A DNA stretch of 11,656 nucleotides, from NCBI GenBank assembly GCA_964540725.1, contig CAZINU010000021.1:1-11656 (forward strand), in the 5' to 3' direction. The stretch is from JANJWP01 sp964540725 (lineage in GTDB: Bacteria; Patescibacteriota; Gracilibacteria; BD1-5; UBA2023). The first letter of the stretch is position 1; every line of letters starts with the position of its first letter. The notes below the pieces were generated by a model that did no database searches, had not been told where the DNA came from, and saw only the letters and a list, made by a program, of their open reading frames with translations. The position numbers and the translations under genes are program-made. Below, one piece after another: positions 6,642 to 11,656 of this stretch.

Positions 6642-7526
6642 CTACGCGGCCGAGCCGACCACGACGCACGTCGCCACGAACGCCGCGAGCGCCCACGTCT
6701 TGGATTCGGGCCGCTCCCCCAAGACGAACCGCCCGTACGCCACCGTCGCCACCATCGCGACCATGCCGAGAAGCGACGTTACGACGACGCCCAAATCTTT
6801 CAGGAGGAAGAGGGAAATGAGGTACGAAACGAACCAGATCGCGTCGTTGGCGAGGAACCACTTCCCCATGTGCGCGAACGCCGCGCCCGGGAGCCCTTTC
6901 GGAAACCCTTCGCGCCAAACGAGGCCGAAAGTAACGACGGTCGCGGCGGCGAGATCCGCGGCGACGAAGGGAACGGCGTCCAGCCGGAGAACGATCCACC
7001 CGGCACAGAGGGCGCTGTACGCCCGCAGGATTCCCGAAGCCGCGAGGGCGGCGCAGTACCGGTTGACGGAAAAATTTCGAAAATCCACCGAAGCGGCCAT
7101 AATCGCGAGCCCCGCGAGAAGGGCGCACGCGAACGAGAGGAACGACGTTCCGGAAAACAGGGCGAAGCCGCCGAGGATGGTCAATATCCGTCCGGTTTCC
7201 CCATACGGCGCGAGCGTGCCGATACGTTCGTTCGCGTACGCGTATTGCCCGATGACCGCCGAAGCCATGCCGGACGCCGAAACGGAGAAAACGACCGCGA
7301 GGAGGAACGGATCGGAGAGCGGCGAAAAATTCGCGCTCTCCCCCGGAACGAAGGCGAGAACGAGGACGAGCAGAGCGACGAGCCCAAGGGAAAGGGCGTT
7401 CATGAAAAATGTCCGGAAAAGCGCGCCGGCACGATAGGAGAGCGCCACCGAAATCGCGCGGCGATATACGTCGGTATTGACGACGTTCAAGAGGCTCGAA
7501 AATATTCCGAGGACGATTCCCTGCAT
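6642..7526 (-). CDS. EamA/DMT-like multispanning membrane protein (copy A)
   Basis: This 294-residue, highly hydrophobic protein has about ten membrane segments (near 3-20, 35-62, 73-98, 113-146 as two, 156-178, 184-203, 223-270 as two, 277-294). It fits the drug/metabolite transporter (EamA) architecture in size and layout. It shares distinctive blocks with the protein encoded at 8127-9014: YAYANE plus Ile, LAPY, an ILT...GF.LF.GT block, and a C-terminal GERP...K. The two are paralogs, though distant. The substrate is unknown. It is the last gene of the three-gene minus-strand set and starts 12 bp after the coiled-coil protein gene. The stop is TAG. Its DNA is visibly more GC-rich than that of its paralog. 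Confidence 0.78.
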   Translation of the reverse strand: MQGIVLGIFSSLLNVVNTDVYRRAISVALSYRAGALFRTFFMNALSLGLVALLVLVLAFVPGESANFSPLSDPFLLAVVFSVSASGMASAVIGQYAYANERIGTLAPYGETGRILTILGGFALFSGTSFLSFACALLAGLAIMAASVDFRNFSVNRYCAALAASGILRAYSALCAGWIVLRLDAVPFVAADLAAATVVTFGLVWREGFPKGLPGAAFAHMGKWFLANDAIWFVSYLISLFLLKDLGVVVTSLLGMVAMVATVAYGRFVLGERPESKTWALAAFVATCVVVGSAA

Positions 7527-7538
7527 GCGGACGGAGGG

Positions 7539-8099
7539 TTACGCGATCGGCTGGGCGAGTATGCTCCGTTTGACGTCGATGGTATTTTCCTGGACGCGAA
7601 CGAGGTTCTTGTCGAGCGCGGCCATCAGGCCGCCGAAGAAATTCAGCGCCGAGAACGGGTGCGGGTTTACCGAGTGGTAGATATGCGAGAGCGCCGCGTC
7701 GATCTTCGCGAGCGACGTTTCGCGGGCGGAGGGGTCGCGCAGCGCCGCCAGGTATTCGTCCTTCGTGATTCGAAGCAGGACCGGGAGGATGCGGTCGATG
7801 TCGTGGGTCGCCTCGATTTCGTCGATCTTCGAGAAGATTTCCTCGATGGACGAAGCGTCGAGCCCTTCGCCCGAAACGATGGCCTCGGCCGTGGAGACGG
7901 CGATAAGGTCGCGCTCGACCATGGATTTCAGGAACGCGAGCTTCTTGTCCTTATCGAGCCGTTCGAGAACCTTTTCCTTTTCCTTGCGCGCTTCGAGCGC
8001 CCGGGCGATTTCGGCCTTTTTCTCGGCTTCGGTGGTTTCTTTCCGCTTTTTTTCCTTCTCGGAAGCGGCCTCGACGGGAATTTTTCGAACTTCGGACAT
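7539..8099 (-). CDS. Unknown soluble coiled-coil protein
   Basis: I do not recognise this 186-residue protein. It has no signal peptide or membrane segment and no Cys. Residues about 12-60 are dense in Lys, Glu, Ala and Arg and should form a long charged helix or coiled coil. Residues 60-186 look mostly helical, with short blocks such as HDIDRILPVLLRITKDEY and NPHPFSALNFFGGLMAALDKN. It lies between two paralogous EamA-like membrane proteins (27 bp after one, 12 bp before the other), so a cytoplasmic partner or regulator of those transporters is possible, on context alone. No in-frame TGA occurs and the stop is TAA. CCCCC directly precedes the ATG. Confidence 0.85.
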   Translation of the reverse strand: MSEVRKIPVEAASEKEKKRKETTEAEKKAEIARALEARKEKEKVLERLDKDKKLAFLKSMVERDLIAVSTAEAIVSGEGLDASSIEEIFSKIDEIEATHDIDRILPVLLRITKDEYLAALRDPSARETSLAKIDAALSHIYHSVNPHPFSALNFFGGLMAALDKNLVRVQENTIDVKRSILAQPIA

Positions 8100-8126
8100 G
8101 GGGGAATCAGTAATGGAACGGGAGAA

Positions 8127-9014
8127 TTATACGGATGCGGCCGCGATGCACAAGAGAACCGCCACCGCGACCGCGACGTCTTTCTTTTTCGGGCGGTCGC
8201 CGTAGACGAAGTACGACGCGGTAAGGCCGACCCCCAGAGAAACCATAGAGAGAAGGATGGCGGTTACGACGCCGACTTCCTTATACAGGTATAATCCGAT
8301 ACCCGTTACGAGTATCCAGAACAGATTCGACGTCACCGTACCGATTACGAACGTTTTTCGATGTTCGACCGGAATCCGAAATCCCCGGAACCGACGGAAT
8401 CCGAAATATGCGGCCAAAAGACCGATTCCGACGAAACATTGGGCATAGATAACGGAAAACGGATTAACGGAGACGACCAAAAAAGCCGATACGAGAACGG
8501 AAGCCGCACGAAAGAATTCCGATATCGACAAAACGAGACAAGAACGATTGAAGGCGAGCCTTTTTCCGTATTCGTAATTCGAAACGAATATGACCCCAAG
8601 GGCGAGGAGGGCGAATACGAAGGACGCGGTCGGCGTTCCGACAAACAGGAAAAACCCCGCGACGACGGTAAGGATTTCGGACAACTGGGAATACGGGGCG
8701 AGCACGCTGATTTTTTCATTCGCGTAGGCGTACGACCAAAGCGCGCCGGAAACGATACTGGGGATGGTAAGCAGAAAAAGGAGGGAGACATTCCTTACGT
8801 CGGCGAACAGTTTCGGAAAATCTTCCGAAACGATTTCCGGAAATACGAAGAAAAAAATCGGAAACGTGGCAATGACGACGGCGTACCCGAAGAAATAGAG
8901 AAAGTTGTCGTCGAGCCGTTCTTCCGCGGCGATTTCGGAAGCACGCTTGTACGCCACGAGGTCGATAGAATCGAGAACCGCAGCGAAAAGCGAAAGGAGC
9001 ACGTTCGGAAACAT
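8127..9014 (-). CDS. EamA/DMT-like multispanning membrane protein (copy B)
   Basis: This 295-residue protein with about ten hydrophobic segments is a distant paralog of the one at 6642-7526. Shared blocks include SYAYANEKISVLAPY, EILTVVAGFFLFVGT, a central NR...L...FRAAS region and a C-terminal GDRPKKKDVAVA. The frame stays open far upstream to 9434, but that extension overlaps radA antisense. ATG at 9014 was chosen because it aligns with the paralog's N-terminus, because the first membrane helix follows at once, and because a good promoter would start transcription exactly there. It is the first gene of the three-gene set. The stop is TAA. DNA composition is lower in GC than its neighbours. 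Substrate unknown. Confidence 0.78.
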   Translation of the reverse strand: MFPNVLLSLFAAVLDSIDLVAYKRASEIAAEERLDDNFLYFFGYAVVIATFPIFFFVFPEIVSEDFPKLFADVRNVSLLFLLTIPSIVSGALWSYAYANEKISVLAPYSQLSEILTVVAGFFLFVGTPTASFVFALLALGVIFVSNYEYGKRLAFNRSCLVLSISEFFRAASVLVSAFLVVSVNPFSVIYAQCFVGIGLLAAYFGFRRFRGFRIPVEHRKTFVIGTVTSNLFWILVTGIGLYLYKEVGVVTAILLSMVSLGVGLTASYFVYGDRPKKKDVAVAVAVLLCIAAASV

Positions 9015-9020
9015 GCCCCC

Positions 9021-9049
9021 ATCATACCGAGAGCGTCGGAAAAATTCAA
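9021..9049 (-). promoter_or_regulatory. Leaderless promoter of the EamA-like operon
   Basis: On the minus strand TTGAAT (9044-9049) and TATGAT (9021-9026) are spaced by exactly 17 bp. The expected transcription start is at 9014-9015, which is the A of the ATG or the base before it, so the mRNA should be leaderless. Confidence 0.65.
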
Positions 9050-9111
9050 GAAAAACGCGCCGGGGGCGATGACAAAACCGCCGGGGCGGATACAATGCGT
9101 CGGAAAAATTC
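9033..9111. repeat. Exact 15-nt direct repeat in the divergent promoter region
   Basis: GCGTCGGAAAAATTC occurs identically at 9033-9047 and 9097-9111. The first copy overlaps the -35 and spacer of the EamA-operon promoter. The second sits immediately after the predicted radA -10, at the expected start point. This is what a shared repressor operator would look like. The core CGGAAAA is a common word in this genome, so part of the match may be chance. Confidence 0.45.
9069..9096 (+). promoter_or_regulatory. Promoter of radA
   Basis: ATGACA (9069-9074) and TACAAT (9091-9096), each five of six consensus bases, are separated by 16 bp. Transcription would start near 9103 and leave a leader of about 27 nt. 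No Shine-Dalgarno sequence is present in the leader, which ends in CCCCCGAAAACC. Confidence 0.5.
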
Positions 9112-9129
9112 CCGTATCCCCCGAAAACC

Positions 9130-10479
9130 ATGTACCGCTGTTCGAACTGCTCCCATGCCCAACCCAAGTGGGCCGGAAAATGCCCGGCGTGCGGGCAGTG
9201 GAACTGTCTCGTCGAAACCCCCGACGAACCGAAAACGGGAAAGGGGTCCGTTTCCCCCGCGTCGTCCGGCACCCCCCTCGCGATCGGCACGATACGCACG
9301 GAAATTTCGAGCGGCACCGCGCGGATTCCCGTCGCTTCGACGGAACTTTCGAACCTCCTGGGCGGAGGCATGGTGCCCGGGTCTCTCATCCTCCTCTCGG
9401 GGGAACCCGGAATCGGCAAATCCACGCTTTCCATCCAATTGGCCGATTGGTTCGCGAAAGAAGGGCGTACGGCGCTCTACGTCTCGGCCGAAGAGAACGC
9501 GTCGCAGATTTCCGACCGGGCCCTCCGGCTCGGCATTCGGAATTCCGGAATCCGGCTTCTCACGGCCTCGGTCGTCGAAGACGTGTTCGCGACGCTCGAA
9601 ACCGACTCTTCCGCGCTTATCATCCTCGATTCGGTGAGCGTGTTCGGTTCGCGTTCGCTTTCGGGCGGAGCCGGGTCGGTTCCGCTTGTCCGCACCGTCG
9701 CCGAAACCGCCATGGAGTTCGCGAAGCGGACGGGGAAAACCGTCGTCCTCATCGGCCACGTTACGAAAGACGGGGCGATTTCCGGCCCCAAGGCGCTCGA
9801 ACATCTGGTAGACACCGTATTGTTCCTGGAAGGAAGCCGGTACGAAGACTACCGCATCCTCCGTTCCTTGAAGAACCGCTTCGGCGCCACCGACGAAGTC
9901 GCGCTCTTCCGAATGACCGAAGCCGGATTGAAAGACCTCCCGAACCCCGGGCTCGAATTCTCGGATTCCAAAAACGCCGCCCTCCCGGGAAGCGCGCTGA
10001 CCGTCACCATGGAAGGCTCGCGCCCGCTCGTCGTCGAAATCGAGGCCCTCACCACCTATACGAAATTCGGATACCCCAAGCGGTCTTCGCGCGGGATTCC
10101 CCAAGGCAAGCTCGACCTTCTTTTGGCCGTCCTTTCGAAGTGGACGGACGTAAAAACCGATTCGTACGACGTCTATCTGAACGTCGCTCGGTGATTGACG
10201 CTCTCCGAACCGGGTACCGACCTTGCGGCCATCGCGGCCATCGCGTCGTCCCGCTCGGGGGTTCCGTTCGGAAAAACCGCGTTCCTCGGGGAAGTTTCGC
10301 TCACGGGCATCGTCAAAAACGTTTTTCGCCTCCAGCGGCGCGTCGAAGAAGCCGCAAAACTCGGGTTCGAGCGAATCGTTCTCCCTAAAGATTCGGGAAT
10401 CAAGCTCCCGAAGGGAGCGAAGGTCGAGATATTCGAAATCGGAAACGTTTCGGAGCTCGGGAGGCTGTTGAAAAAATAA
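9130..10479 (+). CDS. radA: DNA repair/recombination protein RadA, one in-frame TGA read as Gly
   Basis: RadA (Sms) is a RecA-like ATPase that drives branch migration in recombinational repair. With TGA read through it has 449 residues, the family's normal length. The parts are: a four-Cys zinc finger (Cys4, Cys7, Cys18, Cys21); Walker A GEPGIGKST at 91-99; Walker B ending LIILD at 163-167; the RadA-specific KNRFG at 248-252; and a Lon-protease-like C-terminal domain from about 275. Codon 355 (10192-10194) is TGA. The sequence reads LNVAR-TGA-LTLSEPGTDLA, where other RadA proteins have NVxGG followed by a hydrophobic residue and EPxxDLA, so TGA sits on the second conserved Gly. The same frame continues for 94 codons with strong RadA similarity (FLGEVSLTGIV, EAAKLGFERIVLP) and ends in TAA. 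Under the standard code the gene would be misread as truncated, with a separate TTG-started fragment after it. Confidence 0.97.
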
Positions 10480-10502
10480 GGCTTGTCGCGCGTTCGAACC
10501 AA

Positions 10503-10535
10503 AAACCCCCTCTCCGATGTGCGGAGAGGGGGTTT
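10503..10535. terminator. Bidirectional intrinsic terminator between radA and the fibrinogen-like gene
   Basis: A perfect 14-bp stem (AAACCCCCTCTCCG at 10503-10516 against 10522-10535) closes a 5-nt loop ATGTG. On the minus strand the stem is followed by a run of five T; on the plus strand by three T. It lies 23 bp after the radA TAA and 16 bp after the TAA of the convergent gene, which supports both of those stops as the true gene ends. Confidence 0.9.
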
Positions 10536-10551
10536 GAGAAAAAACGGGGGC

Positions 10552-11656
10552 TTATCGGACGGACATGGTAATTTTAGGGAGTTGAGAGGCGCTCGGAGAT
10601 CAGTAGACCACACGCGAGAATCAATACGTGAGTCACGCAGTTCCATCGGTAAAGTAGTTCGCTATCCATCCGTCCCCCTTGTCGTTACCGAAAGAGTTCG
10701 TCGTAATGTACGTTGGGTAATAATTCGCTCCTACGGAATAGATATCGGAGATTCCGGCATAATAATCATACGAGGTATTGAGACGTTTCTCTCCGGTCGT
10801 AAAGCTGATGTCCGAGTACGTTACGGCGCAATCGTTCGTGGCGGCCGTGGTACGGAGTGCGGTCGTCGAGGAAAATACGCACGTTTTGCGCGCGTACCGA
10901 ACGTAGTTGCCTACGGAAAAGTACGTGGTCGCCACCTTGATTCGGTATGCCGAAGCCTTGGGAATGGCATTGATTTTCGCGTCGGAAAAGCGCCAGGTCT
11001 GCGAGTACACTTTGGAAGCATCCGAAGAATTCGCGATATTTACGTCGTTGCCGGTATTCCAGTCGGGCGAATTATATGCGGGCACCCCGTTCATGACGAC
11101 CGTCCATCCGCCTCCGTCCGTCGTCATGTCACAGTACGCCTTGAAGGCGGCGGTTCCCCCCGCTCCGTCCGGATCGATCCAGTACACTCCGTCCCCGGTC
11201 GCGCCGGCGTAGGAGTAATTCGCCGGGGCGTTCAGGTAGCCGGAACACGAAACGGCGTACGTGCCGTCGGACCAATTCCGGCCGGAAACGTCGTCACCGG
11301 AAACCGTCCGGGACGACGCGACGCACGCCCCGCCCGATTCGGAGTACGTGGGGTTGCAGGAGATTAGGGAAGACTCCGCGCCGCTCGCCGCGAACGTCCC
11401 GTTCTCGCAAACGAAGCGCTGGGAAAAGGTCTTGGTACCGTTCTGAAAGGAGGGGTCGACTTTCGTCGCGTCGTACGTTTGCCCGGAATCCTTCGCCGGG
11501 AGGGAATACCCGTTCGACGAAGCCTCGGGGCACGCCGCGGGGGTGCCGGAGGAGCCGGCGGCGGGGACGTCGCCCGCGAGGGCGGCGACCGCCGGGGCCA
11601 AGTTCCGCCCGAGGGAGGAGACCCCGGCCCCCGCGACGGCGGAAGCGAGGCCGGAG
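10552..11656 (-). CDS. Secreted/surface protein with fibrinogen-like domain, 5' end missing, three in-frame TGA
   Basis: The gene enters from the right edge, so its start and any signal peptide lie outside. Reading inward: an Ala/Gly/Val-rich stretch, then a cysteine-rich adhesin-like repeat (CPEASSNGYSLP, FVCENGTF, ISCNPTY, GACV), then a fibrinogen-related domain with the hallmark DGVYWIDPDGAGG and AYCDMTTDGGGWTVVM. Such domains bind carbohydrates or surface ligands in animals; in this group a role in attachment to other cells is inference. Under the standard code the protein stops at TGA 10633-10635. Reading TGA as Gly adds 27 residues, with further TGA at 10621-10623 and 10600-10602, up to TAA at 10552-10554 just before the terminator. 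The tail (LTY-G-FSRVVY-G-SPSASQLPK) is consistent with a structured domain end. The 3' half is less GC-rich than neighbouring genes. Confidence 0.85.

Noticed and set aside
6585..6645. GTAGTC/GACTAC complementarity spanning both convergent TAG stops, plus a TCCGGA-CGGCT-TCCGGA stem at 6608-6624
   Set aside because: No U-run follows on either strand and the stems are short; it may be a weak bidirectional terminator but cannot be claimed.
9015..9434. Upstream extension of the EamA-like gene to 9434
   Set aside because: It would overlap radA on the opposite strand. The paralog's N-terminus and the promoter both support ATG at 9014.
8361..10388. A 675-codon open frame on the plus strand opposite the EamA-like gene and through radA
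   Set aside because: It is dominated by Arg, Gly, Glu and Pro and has no domain. It is antisense to a paralog-supported membrane protein and then overlaps radA in the wrong frame. GC-rich codon usage leaves such frames open.
9130..10479. radA as a pseudogene with a nonsense mutation
   Set aside because: The frame and motifs are intact on both sides, and three other genes in the same window show the same in-frame TGA pattern, which is hard to explain by independent decay.
1832..10635. TGA codons as selenocysteine
   Set aside because: None of the genes belongs to a known selenoprotein family, two sites fall on recalled Gly positions, and no SECIS-like stem was apparent.
1832..10635. TGA read as Trp (codes 4/mycoplasma-like)
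   Set aside because: The RadA and GAGQ positions call for Gly, and a Trp would be out of place in both.
1..11656. Frequent TTCCG/CGGAA words as a possible uptake or architecture signal
   Set aside because: They occur mostly inside genes in any orientation and are explained by Ser/Phe/Glu/Gly codon preference.

Overview
The window looks like a piece of a Candidate Phyla Radiation (Patescibacteria) chromosome that reads UGA as glycine (genetic code 25, known from Gracilibacteria/BD1-5 and Absconditabacteria/SR1). The argument comes from the sequence itself. Seven in-frame TGA codons lie in four genes that otherwise run on without interruption. In RadA and in a cysteine-cluster protein the TGA falls where the family, as I recall it, has a glycine. 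All 13 genes whose 3' end is visible stop with TAA (9) or TAG (4), and none stops with TGA. CGG and CGA still read as Arg. Base composition is high for these lineages (mid-50s % GC by rough sampling of lines). No taxonomic marker settles the assignment.

Layout. (1) Positions 1-5831, minus strand: a tightly packed run, in transcription order secE, nusG, an unknown membrane-anchored protein, greA, a DUF212/divergent PAP2 membrane protein, rlmN, a hairpin terminator, then an MsbA-like ABC exporter with one in-frame TGA, and perhaps the start of another gene at the left edge. The theme is protein export plus transcript elongation and rRNA/tRNA modification. (2) 5832-5986: a divergent promoter region with a good secE promoter, short G/C-rich direct repeats and a TTGACA promoter facing right. 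(3) 5987-6589, plus strand: a cysteine-cluster protein visible only if two TGA codons are read as Gly. (4) 9014-6642, minus strand: an apparent three-gene operon in which a soluble coiled-coil protein of unknown function sits between two distantly related EamA/DMT-type membrane proteins. (5) 9015-9129: a second divergent promoter region with an exact 15-nt direct repeat. (6) 9130-10479, plus strand: radA, cut in two by TGA at codon 355 under the standard code. (7) 10503-10535: a perfect 14-bp terminator hairpin shared by radA and the convergent last gene. (8) 10552-11656 and beyond, minus strand: the 3' part of a secreted or surface protein with cysteine-rich repeats and a fibrinogen-like domain, whose last 27 codons include three TGA codons.

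Under the standard code, automatic annotation would truncate or split four genes: the ABC exporter, the cysteine-cluster protein, radA and the fibrinogen-like protein. Translation starts almost never carry a Shine-Dalgarno sequence. At least one promoter (EamA-like gene at 9014) is placed so that transcription should begin at the A of the ATG, which suggests leaderless mRNAs. No tRNA, rRNA, CRISPR array, insertion sequence or phage module was seen. No stretch longer than about 160 bases lacks a gene.
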